This document shows, piece after piece, positions 13,901-24,612 of a DNA stretch of 64,000 bases. The notes below the pieces were generated by a model. That model saw only the letters and a list, made by a program, of their open reading frames with translations, was not told the DNA's origin and did no database searches. The DNA lies in assembly GCA_027625915.1 (NCBI GenBank), contig JANTQA010000026.1, positions 4,278,001 to 4,342,000 on the forward strand, written 5' to 3'. How positions within the stretch are numbered: the stretch's first letter is position 1; each line of letters starts with the position of its first letter. The translations under genes were made by a program, and so were the position numbers. This DNA is from Anaeramoeba flamelloides. Its lineage: Eukaryota > Metamonada > Anaeramoebidae.

Positions 13901-14895
13901 TGGATCATCCACCCTTAAAGTGAAGGAAAGTATTTGAATGGTTTGGAAAGTGTTGGGAAATGTATGAAATCCTCCAAACATTTTTCAACACTTTGAAAGG
14001 GCAGGTCAAGTTTTTATATGGAAAAGCTTTGTAAAAGTAATTATATTTTTTGTCTCGAGCAATACAAAAAATCTACTGGCATTAATAAAGTTATTAGTTT
14101 TTTCAAAACTTTCAGACAATTTTCAACCCCTTCAAACATTTTCCAACACTTTTAAAGGGAAGGTGTACTTATAAAGTGGAAAAGATTGGTAAAAATCGTG
14201 AGATTTTTTGTATTGAATAAGTGGTTTATATGCCAATTTTTTATGTTTTATTTACGGACTTTTTTGATGTGATCTCTGAATAATTAGAATTTGAAACAAT
14301 CAAGTTTTCTGCTTTCTCGGAAGGCTTCCTTTGAAACAAATCAAATTGGTTCCAAAAGGAGTAGGTAAGGAAATAAAACATTTAAAAAAGGTCAAATTTT
14401 TTGAAAACCAATGGATTAATATTGTTGTGATCTTTGAAACTTTTGAAAAACAATTTCAAAAACCTTACTGTAGAATTTTTCTTTACACACCAGCCAATAT
14501 ACAAACAAAACAACCCACCCATAACAAACTCTAAAATTTTTCAATAAAAAAAAAGAAATTAGTTTACCTTTGTTCTCAGTATTTGTTACTTTTAAAATCA
14601 ACCCAATGAGCATAATAAAAAAAGATATACTATTACTGATTGTTCCTTTTGTCAGATGTTTCTTAGCCCATGTTTTTTCTGGTTTATTTTTTTGTAGGTC
14701 TTCTTTTTTGTTAATCTCAAGATCATCAAAGTAATTTGACTCGTTCTTAGTATTCGAAGCCAAGCCCACACTTATCTTTTGAGAGTATTCGCTTGATATT
14801 TCACTCTCGTTTTGATTTACACGAATTGAGATTTCACTTTCGTTATCACTCTCACGGGCTGTGTCCTTTGTTTTAGTTTTACTTTGTTCACTCAT
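10978..14895 (-). CDS. DUF445-family (YheB/YjiN-like) membrane protein; two exons
   Basis: Exon 1 is 14895-14568 (ATG at 14895, 109 codons plus one base) and exon 2 is 11654-10978; the donor AAAG|GTAAAC and acceptor ATATAG|GGCAAC join in phase 1 to a 334-residue protein. The Ser/Glu-rich N-terminus (about residues 1-80) is unlike bacterial members. A hydrophobic segment (about 88-102) is followed by the family signature GGITNWLAVKMLFDK near residues 128-142, then LPGSAIIPHRFKAIRETI, a helical central domain, and a C-terminal membrane span (SWLIVWGCVFGGCIGL). This is the known DUF445 layout: membrane anchors at both ends with a long helical domain between. The function is unknown; homologues are mainly prokaryotic. 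The 2,913 bp intron holds an L palindrome, an E-type MITE and a small exon-like stretch on the other strand. Family call strong, role unknown. Confidence 0.88.
12080..12153 (+). other. Exon-like small ORF inside the DUF445 intron, opposite strand
   Basis: The ATG at 12080 opens a coding-looking stretch (MTKSLVSQREVTQEVRNL, then KKQKLQL) that meets CTAG|GTGAG, a good donor. A possible downstream exon near 12417-12462 reads STHAFYEMIGEKKI then stop, behind a plausible AG, but the phase does not join cleanly. An E-type MITE (12179-12359) lies 26 bp after the donor. It could be a tiny nested gene or a captured exon. Not recognised. Confidence 0.3.
12179..12359. mobile_element. MITE family E, copy 1 (TTAA target duplication, piggyBac-like)
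   Basis: A 181 bp element flanked by TTAA on both sides (12175-12178, 12360-12363), with ends GGGACTAGTCTCTA and its near-perfect inverse TAGAGATTAGTCCC. TTAA duplication is the hallmark of piggyBac-type transposition. It shares termini and subterminal bases (ATAAGGATTCCTTATCTAGAAA here) with 50551-51482. Confidence 0.78.
12665..13503. mobile_element. Family L long palindrome, copy 2
   Basis: The left arm (about 12668-12900) and the right arm (about 13265-13503) are inverted copies over roughly 230 bp; for example TTGAAGTATTGGTTAAATAT on the left has its inverse on the right. The same arms occur at 2610-3635. The centre has no frame. It lies in the DUF445 intron. Probably a foldback or long-TIR DNA element; no target duplication could be fixed. 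Confidence 0.7.
13911..14195. repeat. Local direct and inverted repeats
   Basis: A motif of the form AAACATTTT.CAACACTTT.AAAGGG.AGGT occurs twice in direct orientation (about 13976-14010 and 14136-14165) and once inverted near 13910-13960, followed in both direct copies by GGAAAAG.TT.GTAAAA. It is part of an undefined repeat in the DUF445 intron. Confidence 0.5.
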
Positions 14896-16490
14896 TTATT
14901 TTGTCAAGTTATTTTGTTGGTGAAAAAGAAGTGAAGTTTTTTGAAAAGAAAAAATTCAAAAAAATAAAATATAAAATGACAAATTAATTCACAAACTCTT
15001 ATATTTGAACTTTATATGCGTTATTTTAGTCATAGGTATTTTGGGTGAAGCATAATATTTAAATATATCGTTATTAAATTTATGATAGTCTCAAAGTTAT
15101 TTTTAAGTATTTATTTTTCCCTTATAAATTATTAACGAGCTTTTAGATTTGAAAACAAACAATATATTTCTTGTAAAAACAATTTACTAATCACCTTTTT
15201 GAGCGTTTTCGGAATTTAAAATTTGGTTAATTTGATTTTTTCTTGAATGTGAAAAGGATTCAAAAACTTTCATAAATCCCTTAGTCTTTGATCAGGCTGG
15301 AATAAAATCATAGTGGTCTTTTAACTTCAAGAAGAACTTTATAAAATTTTATTGATCACAAAAAAACTAAAAATCGAAAATCAAAATTAAAGCTATTTTT
15401 TTTTAATTTTTATATAAATCCTTTTAGTCTTTTTGGAAGAAAAATATTTTTTTGTGAATTTAAAGTGTGACAAAAATTTTACTTTACAGTTGTTTTAAAA
15501 AAATGAGCAATAAAATTTGTAAAAAGTGTTACTGAAACTGATGAATCATATGAATTGAATAGTTTTGGTACTCCTATCAAAATTTTAAACAGACTTTTTC
15601 AAAATCTAGGTATTATTTATTTCTGAAATATTTGATTTGAGAAGAAGAATTTTCATTCCAAAACCCATAATAACAAATCTCAAGATTCCAAATTAAAAAA
15701 ATTCATCCTTCCACAAATTAGCTTAAATAATGAAGAAATAATTGTCAGTGAAAATATAAAACTATCTTGAATAGAACTTATATGTTCTTTAATATTGACT
15801 GGAAAAAATTAACTGAATATTTTTATCATTTAAAAACAATAAATTACCACCTGTATGCCTTTTTTACTAAAATACATCCTTTCACATGTTTAAACACAAT
15901 ACCATAGATTTCTAGTTTTAACATTTTCAAAGGAAGGGTACAGTCAAAAGATAAGAATTTGTAATTCTGATCATTATGGTTTAAATAAAACGATAAAATT
16001 AAATCCAAAAATATTTTAAAGGTCTTTTATTTTTCATTTTAAGAAGTTAGTGTCTCAATAGATCGGTATAAAATAATAGTACTTTATAATTGGTGGTGAG
16101 TGGGATTAATGATACAAAGTTCAAATGGCTCTAAAAAATATTATTCGAATTTTTAATGAACAAAAAATTATTCCAATTTTTTCAAAGGATCACAATTTAA
16201 AATTATTTTTTATGAAATTTTTTTTTGTATTCCATACCCAAGTCTAAAAATTGAATCAAAATATTAGTATTTCATTCATGAAAAAGTAATAGTTAAAGTT
16301 TCCAAAATTAATTTTTTTTTTAATTTCAATTTTTACTCAAAAATTAATTATTATAAAAACTTTTAAAATAAATGAATTTTTGTTTTCTTTTAGTCAAGAG
16401 TTTTTTTTTTCAATAAATTCCCAATATAAGAAAATAATTTTACAAAATAAAATAATGATCAAATTATTTATTATTTAAAACAATTTAGGA

Positions 16491-16491
<1 letters not shown>
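14896..16491. other. Intergenic stretch, no supported feature
   Basis: AT-rich sequence upstream of the DUF445 ATG. I see no coding exon, tRNA or member of the named repeat families. Confidence 0.45.

Positions 16492-16561
<70 letters not shown>
16492..16561. repeat. (AC)n(AT)n dinucleotide microsatellite
   Basis: About 25 AC units (16492-16542) pass directly into about 9 AT units (16543-16561). This block precedes the first unit of the 0.53 kb tandem repeat. Confidence 0.95.
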
Positions 16562-17620
16562 CCGCCATTCCAACTCTACCATGAAATCTATGATAAACAG
16601 AAAATTCGTTTTCTATCTCACACTTTCATTTCTATGACACCATTTTATGGTCGTGTGAATGCCTATTACAAACCGTGAAATATTATAAGAGAGTAAAAAT
16701 TTCTCATAGAGAAAAAATATTAGAATTTGAATTTTCACTTCAAACCTTATCTATGATCAACAATTTCAAAAAATTTTTCAATTTTTTTCACATCTTCAAT
16801 TTCTAAACACCTAATAATCAAAAGACAGGACCATTTTAAGGAAATTACGAAATTGGATCTCCATTCTTGGGAATCTTTGTTTTGGATTTTTGAATTTGTT
16901 TCATAAAAAACAAGATTTTTTTCTCAGTCTTTCACTAAGAATATTTTCAAAAAAACTATGTCAAACTATAAAATCTGTAATAGCGTAGAATAGAAGATTT
17001 TTTTTTTGTGTTTAACAGAGCAAAAAAAGTCAATTTCTATGTCTGTAAAATTTCACAGTAGGGTTGGTAACGGATGTATATATATATATACCGCCGTTCC
17101 ACCCCCACTGGAAAAAGTTTTGATAAACAGAAAATTCATGTTATATCCCTACTTTTCTTTTTATGACACCATTTTATCGTTGTGTGATAGCCAATTACAG
17201 CCCGTGAAATTTTATAATAGAATGAAATTTCTACGAGAGAAAATATTAAACATTCGAATTTTTTATTTCAAAACCTTCGAAATGATCATTACTTTATAAA
17301 AATTTTCATGTTTTTGGTGGATCCTTAATTTCTAAATACTTTAAAAAAAAAAATTAAAAATATTTCAAAGTGATTATTAAATTCTATCTTCAATCTTTTA
17401 TAATTTTCTTTTGAATTTTTGAATTTATTATATAAACAACCAAGATTTTTTTCTCAGTCTTTCAAATAAATTTTTTTTAAAAAAAACCAATGTTAAACCA
17501 TAAAATAATATAATAATGTATAACCTAAGATTTTTATTTGTATTTCACAGAGATAAAAAGTGAATTTAAAAGTCTGTAAAATTCCATGGTTGTTTTGAAA
17601 CAACTATATATATATAAACT
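16543..17620. repeat. Two-unit tandem repeat of about 0.53 kb, each unit bounded by (TA)n
   Basis: Unit 1 starts (TA)n-CCGCCATTCCA at about 16562 and unit 2 starts (TA)n-CCGCCGTTCCA at 17091, 529 bp later; a third (TA)n lies at 17605 where unit 2 ends. Matching landmarks run in order through both units: GATAAACAGAAAATTC, TATGACACCATTTTAT, TTTTTTCTCAGTCTTTCA and GTCTGTAAAATT. The copies differ by point changes and small indels. No coding frame is conserved. It may be a satellite monomer pair or a tandemly duplicated element. Confidence 0.8.
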
Positions 17621-17841
17621 CTGTTTTTGTGAAAGTTCCGAGGCATTTTTTTCAAATATCAATTATTTTATATAATTGACCTTTGAAGAAAAAATAAGAA
17701 ATAAACATAATAATACACATTAAAGAATTGTTGATATATGTCTGAAAGAAAACTAATTAATCAATAAATTTTCTTGAAAATTGAAAAAATCAAATTCTTG
17801 GGGTAATTGAGAAAAATAACAATGTTCGTTTTGAACTTCTA

Positions 17842-18006
17842 CTGATATTTGAATAATAAATAAGCAACAATTTTCACTTCTTTTTCGATACATTTCTTTT
17901 ATAAATCAAGTATCCAAAAGAAGTTTGTTGGTATTTGTAGTCTCTATTTGAAATTGGAAATGAAAATAAAGTGAAAATTTTTCACTTTTATTAATCAAAT
18001 ATCAAG
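17842..18006. mobile_element. MITE family D, copy 3 (diverged)
   Basis: The left end CTGATATTTGAATAATAAAT after TA (17840-17841) and the right end TTAATCAAATATCAAG match family D ends, with the family's inner CACTT..TTTTC and AAGTGAAAAT segments. The right TA is not intact. Confidence 0.55.
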
Positions 18007-18789
18007 TTCAAAGATCAAACTTGAATTCCAACAGAAATCAATATGATTTCTCAAAAATCATTTGCATGGTTTCAATAACCTTAGAATAACATATTTTCCC
18101 CAAGTGACTACTGATCTTGCAATAAAAAAAATTTTTACAAGTGAATGACGTTTTAAAAAAAAAATAGAAAAAAAAAAAAACAAAAATGTGAAAAAATTAT
18201 TTCAATTTTTAAAATTTCCAAAATAAATTTATTTATCGAATATCCATGCAAAATCTGTAAAAACATGTATTTCACCCATTACAACATGACTCCTTTAACT
18301 GAAAAATAGTTTATTTTGTATAGACGTATATATAGAATTTATTGTCATGATGTTTTAATTCCTTTTACAAGCAATTAAGTTTGTTTTTTTCGTTTAAAAA
18401 GAATGATTATCAAAGGTAGCAGCATTTTTTAACGGGTAAAGATTGTCATTTTTTTTTTTTATTTTGAATGTTGATAATATACCACTTTAAATTCTTTTTT
18501 TTTCCCTCAATTCAAAAAAAAAACAATGACAGACATTTTTAGGTCTAGATTTAAAATCTTTATATGATCTTTAAAAAAATTTTGCAAAAAAAATAAAAAA
18601 CTCAACCCCTTAACAAAATGGTTTTGAATGGTGCAAAATATTTTTGTTGGAAAAATGTAAAGATTCTAAATTATCAACCTTTGGTAGTACCAAGGTAGTG
18701 GGTGATGAGTTGTGATGATAATGATGGCCTCCTAGAATTACTCAAAAATATAGGAGAAAATATTTATTTTTTTCTTTTTATTTCTTAAA

Positions 18790-19230
18790 TGAAAAAAAAC
18801 CTAGGCCACTTTTCGTTAGGTTTTCCAGGATTTAAAAGAATTCAGTAAAATATATAGATTTAACTCTATTCTTTAGAATCCTGAAAACCGAGGTACTCTA
18901 CGGCACTTATCGTTAATTTTTTTTTTTTTTTAATTTAAGAAATAAACAGAAAATTAAATAAATTTTCGGTTTATTTCGAAAGTAAAAAAAACCTAAAACA
19001 CTTCACAAATAAATAAAAAACTCAAAAAAACCTAGAAAACTTCATAAATAAACAGAAAACTCAAAAAAATCTAGAACACTTAACAAATAAAACAGAAAAC
19101 CTCAAGTTAAGCACCGTTAGGTTTTTTTATTAATTTCGGAAAATAAAAGAAACAGAAAATTAAATAAAATTTCTTTTTGATTTCAGAAAATTGAAAAAAA
19201 AACCAAGGCACTCTACGGCCCTCAATGACA
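18790..19230. repeat. Family J repeat, copy 1 (hairpin-bearing)
   Basis: It carries the J core hairpin (about 18828-18892: TTTTCCAGGATTTAAAAGAA, loop, TTCTTTAGAATCCTGAAAA), then several short repeats of the form AAAACCTAGAACACTT and AAATAAACAGAAAACTC. Related copies lie at 22300-22725 and 24030-24612. Limits are approximate. Confidence 0.5.
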
Positions 19231-19261
19231 CTTTCCTAGTTTCTTAATTTTTGTTTCAAAA

Positions 19262-20000
19262 CTTTGTTAAAGAATCATAATTTTCTTTATCATTTACCAA
19301 TTACAAGACAAATAATGAGTCTTTATTCCGAATAAACTCAATGATATTATTCTTATTGTTTTTGTTAATGTGAATTAATTCTTTAATCCAAATTGTTCGA
19401 TTTTTTTCATAGAATGGCCAGTTCCATAAAAAATAAAAAGTGTTATATAGAGCAGTGAAAAAAATACGGTACATGAAAAAAATCCCGGACAAGATTTTTA
19501 ATTGTGAATATTAGTAAAATTATTGTGTAATTTCATTTATTGACAATCAAATTATATTTTTTAAGAATCGAAATTTTTCAATTATAACTCCCCCACTTAT
19601 TAGAAAGATGATTGATGAAATCACACTTGTTCAAAACACCATTCAATCAATCAAAAAACAAGAAGAAAAATTATCATTTTCCAAACTCTAGTAAACCTCT
19701 ATAAAACTGGATTGTTTTTCAAAAAAAGTTGATCAACATTAGGCTATCAAACAATTACTCGAGTATTCTTTAGACACCTTACTTTGATGGACTTTAGGTA
19801 GGTTTATTACTAATCTCATAAAAAAAATTGGTTATTTATAATAAGGATATAATTGAAATTAGACAAAAATTTTACTAATACTCACAATTAAAAATCTTGT
19901 CCGGGATTTTTTTCATGTCCGGTATTTTTTTCCCTACTCTATGTGTTTCTTTTTTTGTGTTTTTAACTTGTAATTTTTCATTTTTTGATAAAATTTCTTC
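19262..20000 (-). mobile_element. LINE-type (non-LTR) retrotransposon C-terminal fragment, split by MITE B
   Basis: On the minus strand, about 19446-19262 reads NTFYFLWNWPFYEKNRTIW and 20000-19943 reads an in-line Lys/Thr-rich stretch. It matches the 3' fragment at 22019-22250 (FLWDCPFYEKNRTIW), whose Cys/His pattern is the zinc-knuckle-like end found after the reverse transcriptase in many LINEs. MITE B (19447-19942) is inserted between the two halves. Only the last part of the element is present; it is decayed. Confidence 0.6.
19447..19942. mobile_element. MITE family B
   Basis: The ends ATAGAGCAGTGAAAAAAATA and the inverse of ATAGAGTAGGGAAAAAAATA continue inward as CATGAAAAAAATCCCGGACA on both sides, giving TIRs of about 70 bp. 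Flanking GTGTT on both sides may be the target duplication. The inner TIR segment (GATTTTTAATTGTGAATATT, then AGTAAAATT) is shared with families A and K. It is inserted in a LINE fragment. Confidence 0.75.
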
Positions 20001-20670
20001 AAAATGAAAATTCGTTTTGAGAAGTCAATGTAAAATAACATAATAACTCAACATTCCTAGATGTTGAAATGTGGCCCTTATTTTTTTTTTTTATGAGACA
20101 AGTGGGTTTAAATGATTTAAATATGTTGTTTGATAAGATTTTATTTTAAAAGATATTTTTGTAAGAATAATGGTTATTTCTTAAATTTAATATTTTTTTC
20201 AAATAGTAACTTTAAAAAAAAGATAAAAAAAAAAATGAATATATTTTTATTAGCTTTGTGTAGGTTTCGTCGTGAAAGGAAATCTAAAATGGTAGATTTA
20301 AATGTTGAGGTTTAAGTATATTTTGGTTCGATGGCTAATAAGTATATGTGGTTAGAATATAACAAGAATCAATTCAATATTTAACGACACAAAACGTGAA
20401 ATCGTGATTTAATCGAAAGCGATTTGGAAAAAAATATTTCAAAAATGGAGTTATTTTTGTTTTGTTCAATCCAGCAATTCTTGAAAAATGAGAATAGAAA
20501 AGAAAAAAGAAATTTTCTTTTTTTTATATCGAAGAAGTTTTGATATTTTGATCTTCTTGATTTGTTTTTGAGAAATTATTTCTGTTGAAGTAAATACTTT
20601 TAGTTTTTTATTGACTAAATATTCTATTTGAAAATACAACTTGGAAGAATTGGTTGTGTAACTAGAAAAT

Positions 20671-20886
20671 CTATTGGCTGAATATCCTTTTCTTACAATT
20701 TAATTTTTTTTCTAATTTAATCCCCAAAAGATTCAAACTTACCAAATAGGGAGTAAAGTCAGATGCTTTAAAAAATGTTGAAGCTGAGTTGTGTAATTGA
20801 TCACAGAAAAAATCAGGTTGGTGCTGATAAATTGATGGAAAACTGTTTGAAACCACTGGCCGTCCTAGAAAATTTAAACAAAACAA
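20671..20886 (-). mobile_element. Possible reverse transcriptase fragment
   Basis: The minus-strand frame reads LNFLGRPVVSNSFPSIYQHQ, then DFFCDQL and SFFKASDFTPYL at family-like spacing. GRPxVS followed by xxPxxY and a DxxL helix is the finger/palm entry motif of LINE and Penelope-type reverse transcriptases. Catalytic motifs are not seen nearby. An alternative is a host exon: CTAG|GACGGC and TTTG|GTAAGT flank it as plausible splice sites, in a different frame. Low certainty. Confidence 0.35.
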
Positions 20887-21230
20887 ATCGGTTTTTCAAA
20901 AACAGATCCTTATTGTTTTAAATAATCTCAAGCACAGTTCCTCTGGAATATTTTTTCAAAAAACAAAAGAAAAAAAAGTACAAAATTTTTAAAAAAAAAT
21001 GAAAAAAAGCAAAACAACAAAAAGAAAAAAAAAATTATCTAATTTGATTATCATTTTTTTTTTAAAAGAATTGTATTTGTAGGGAAGTAAATAAGGATAA
21101 TATTTTTGGAAACATTTTCATCTAAATTTCTAAGTTCAAGTTAAAAATAAGATTTTTTAATATTTTTTTTTCATAATTTGAATGAAAAAAAAAATAAAAA
21201 AGAAATAAAGTATAAAGAGAAAAAGCTTAT

Positions 21231-21746
<516 letters not shown>

Positions 21747-22018
21747 TTAAAAAAAATGATTCTAAATTTTGTAAATTTTCGGAATTTGAGATTTGAGACC
21801 TAATAAAGATTGTTAATTTGATTTTAATTTTAAATTCAACAATTTTACTCAATAATAAATCCTTCTGGATGGAAAGGTCATGAATATTTAAAAATTATTA
21901 GTTATAATAACAATAAAATAAACAAACAACAAAAAATTTCAAAAATGGGAAGGGCTCTACTTCCATCTTAAAACTAAGAGTTTTCACAAATTATCTCAAT
22001 AGATATTCGTAATGTTAA

Positions 22019-22250
22019 GGATAAGAATAAGAATAAAATAAAAACCGAACCCTGCAATCTAAGTAAAAAATATTTAAACCTAGAAATCACTGAAGATATC
22101 GATCATTTTTTATGGGACTGCCCATTCTATGAAAAAAATCGAACAATTTGGATTATTGAATTAATTCAAAAAAAAAAAACATCAAGAGTAATATCTTTGA
22201 TATTATTGGAATAAAGACTCATTATTTATCTTATCATTGGTTAATGATGG
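22019..22250 (+). mobile_element. LINE-type (non-LTR) retrotransposon 3' fragment
   Basis: The plus-strand reading KIKTEPCNLSKKYLNLEITE continues EDIDHFLWDCPFYEKNRTIW: a Cys, then His-x4-Cys-Pro and a Tyr-x4-Arg tail, the end pattern of the post-RT zinc-knuckle domain in many LINE ORFs. The 5' part is missing, as expected for a truncated insertion. Homologous pieces lie at 19262-20000 and 23640-25210, both on the minus strand. Confidence 0.65.
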
Positions 22251-22299
22251 GGAAAATGTTGACTCTTTATTGAAATTTCTAAATTTTGAAATTTAGAAA

Positions 22300-22725
22300 T
22301 TCCAGAAATGCCTTCAAGTGCCTAGCTTTTCCAGAATTCAAAAGAATTGAGTAAAATCTTTGATTTTTCTCCACTCTTTGAAATTCTGGAAAATCTAAAG
22401 GCGGTTTTTTTTAATTTACTGATAAATTCGAAGAAATATTAGAAAATTTTATATTCATTTTCCATTTTACAAATATGTTTATACAAGCTTTGATTAATTC
22501 GTTATATAAGGTTAAATGTGAAGAAACTTTGTAAAATTGATTTTGCTTTCAAATGATTCTTTCTCTTGAGTTGTTTTATTTGTTGAGTTAATTGATTTCA
22601 ATGATGGAAATTGAACGAAAAATTTAATAAAATAAATTTTAAATTATCAGTAAGTAATAAACCAAAAATTAATTAAATTTTGGGTTTATTTCTTGAATTA
22701 AAAAAAGCCTAAAGGCCATAAGAGG
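22300..22725. repeat. Family J repeat, copy 2
   Basis: It begins CAAGTGCCTAGCTTTTCC, has the J core hairpin (about 22331-22393) and ends in a GGGTTTATTTCTTGAATTAA segment followed by AAAGCCTAAAGGCC. It directly follows a LINE 3' fragment. Confidence 0.5.
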
Positions 22726-22854
22726 AAAATAATTTCCTCCCTTCAAAAATAAAAAAAAATATATTCAACTATTTTAAAAGTTATTCTGTTGTTAGTGAAT
22801 TACAGAGTTATTTCTTGTGTATACACCACACTCTCGTACATAAACAGTTAGTTC

Positions 22855-23155
22855 TTAAGGGATGAGTGTCAACCTGAGATTCGTCTACAGTAAGTTTCAC
22901 TTTTAAGGCACAAACTTTCAACGAAATTTAAGGCACAATAAAAATCTCAAATTAAAGCACAAAATTCAAATTCTAGTAAAAATAAATTGTAAAAAAAAAA
23001 ATTCCAAATTTTGTGCCTTAATTTGAGATTTTTTTTGTGCCTTAAATTTCGTTGAAAGTTTGTGCCTTAAAAGTGAAACTGACTGTATAATTAAATTATG
23101 TTACAATTGGATACAAATGATATTAGTTCAAAATGATTCAAGTATCTTTAAAAAA
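22855..23155. mobile_element. Family I fragment, interrupted by MITE C
   Basis: The sequence GGGATGAGTGTCAACCTGAG up to 22887 and, after the MITE, AATTATGTTACAATTGG and ACAAATGATATTAGT form one continuous family I end as seen at 366-460 (inverted) and 57000-57090. Removing MITE C and one TA restores the family order. Confidence 0.65.
22888..23085. mobile_element. MITE family C, copy 1 (TA target duplication)
   Basis: A nearly palindromic element of 198 bp with ends CAGTAAGTTTCACTTTTAAG and the inverse GTGAAACTGACTG, flanked by TA (22886-22887, 23086-23087). Inner arms: GGCACAAACTTTCAACGAAA. TA duplication and CAGT ends fit a Tc1/mariner (Stowaway-like) non-autonomous element. Confidence 0.85.
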
Positions 23156-24029
23156 ATATTATAAATATTTATAAACAATAAATTTGGTGTTGTTTTACTT
23201 TTGATCTCAATTAAAAAAAGAAAAAATAAACAATATTATATGAAATGGAGGATTCGATATGGAAACAGTATTTCTAATTCTATCCTTAAAGTAAAATATT
23301 ACTCTTGAATTGATCTATCATTTAAAATTTGTTGGATAATTTGACTTTTATTTAAGATCTCAAAAACAACAGAGTATATTTGAATATATAAAGAAATATC
23401 AATTGTTTTTGTTGTTTTGATTGATAACAGAGACTTATTTATTCGTTTAAGTTCATTTATTAGTTCTCAGAGTTTTTTTTTTTTTTTTTTTTTTTAATTT
23501 TCATCAAGCTTAGATTTAAAATTCTTCGTAAATTTTTATTAGTTTTAAACTTTTTTGCCTAATAGCATGTGAAAAAATTATTTAAGAATTTTTCATGTTG
23601 TTTTTTTATTATTATTGAAGAAGTGTAAATTGGCATCTAGAAACCCTTAGACTTAAATCTCGTTTTGTTAATTTAAGAATGAAATAATGGATTTCATGAT
23701 TATTAATTAATGAAAATAATTTCAAAATATCAAAGTTTACATTTATTTCATTAATATTTATTTCTTTAAATTTATTTTGTAAAATTATTCTATCTTTTTC
23801 ATAAGACGGACATACTCATAAAAAATGATAAATATTTTGTATAATTTCCTTCTTTTTATACTTTGAACATAAAGGGTAAAATTTATTTGAATTTTTATTC
23901 ATAAAATATTAATATCTATTTAAGAAATTAGTAAATTTCCTGACTTTTATAAATTGTTGAGATTGAAGGATAACTTTAATATTTTTGAGTTTCAATAAAT
24001 AATTTTGATATTTTATTATTGTGAAATAT

Positions 24030-24612
24030 TTTTGGGGGTGTCATCAAGTGCTGCTAAGTGCCTATTTTTGTTTTAATTTTCAAAATAATAAGAAAATTTT
24101 TGAAAATTTTCTCATTATTACATAAATTAAATTAAAGGTAACTACTGGTTCCCAAAATTCTAAGAATTAAGTTAAATAAAAGATTATACTCCATTCTTTT
24201 AATTCTTGGAAAATCTAACGAAAATTGTTTATGTAAATTATCAATATTTATCATCAGTTTTTTTTTCCGTATTTGAGTTTTTTAGATGATAAGTCGAGTG
24301 TTTTCAAAACTAACTTTATTTTTCTAGATGTTTTTTGTTTGATTATGTTTTTTTTTTGATACAGCCAGTTGCACTTTAGAGGTACAAACTTTCAAGGAAT
24401 TTTAAGGCACAATAAAATTCTCCAAATTAAGGCAAAAAATTCACATTCTAGTAAAATAAATTGTAAAAAAAAAAAAATTCAAATTTTGTGCCTTAATTTG
24501 AGATTTTTTTTATACCTTAAATTGTGTTGATCGTTTGTACCTTAAAAGTGGAACTGACTGTATTTTAAGAAATTTTTGGCTTATTTCTTAAATTAAAAAA
24601 AAACTAACGACT
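24030..24612. repeat. Family J repeat, copy 3, containing MITE C copy 2
   Basis: It begins CAAGTGCTGCTAAGTGCCTA, carries the J core hairpin (about 24150-24213) and resumes after MITE C with GGCTTATTTCTTAAATTAAA and AACTAACGACTT. It separates two collinear parts of a LINE remnant, so it was inserted into it. Confidence 0.55.
24362..24560. mobile_element. MITE family C, copy 2 (TA target duplication)
   Basis: The ends CAGCCAGTTGCACTTTAGAG and the inverse AAGTGGAACTGACTG are flanked by TA (24360-24361, 24561-24562). It has the same length and inner arms as copy 1. Inserted in a J repeat, itself inside a LINE remnant. Confidence 0.83.

Noticed and set aside
16492-16561. Telomere or centromere repeat
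   Set aside because: A simple (AC)n(AT)n run with unique sequence on both sides; no telomere-type G-rich unit.
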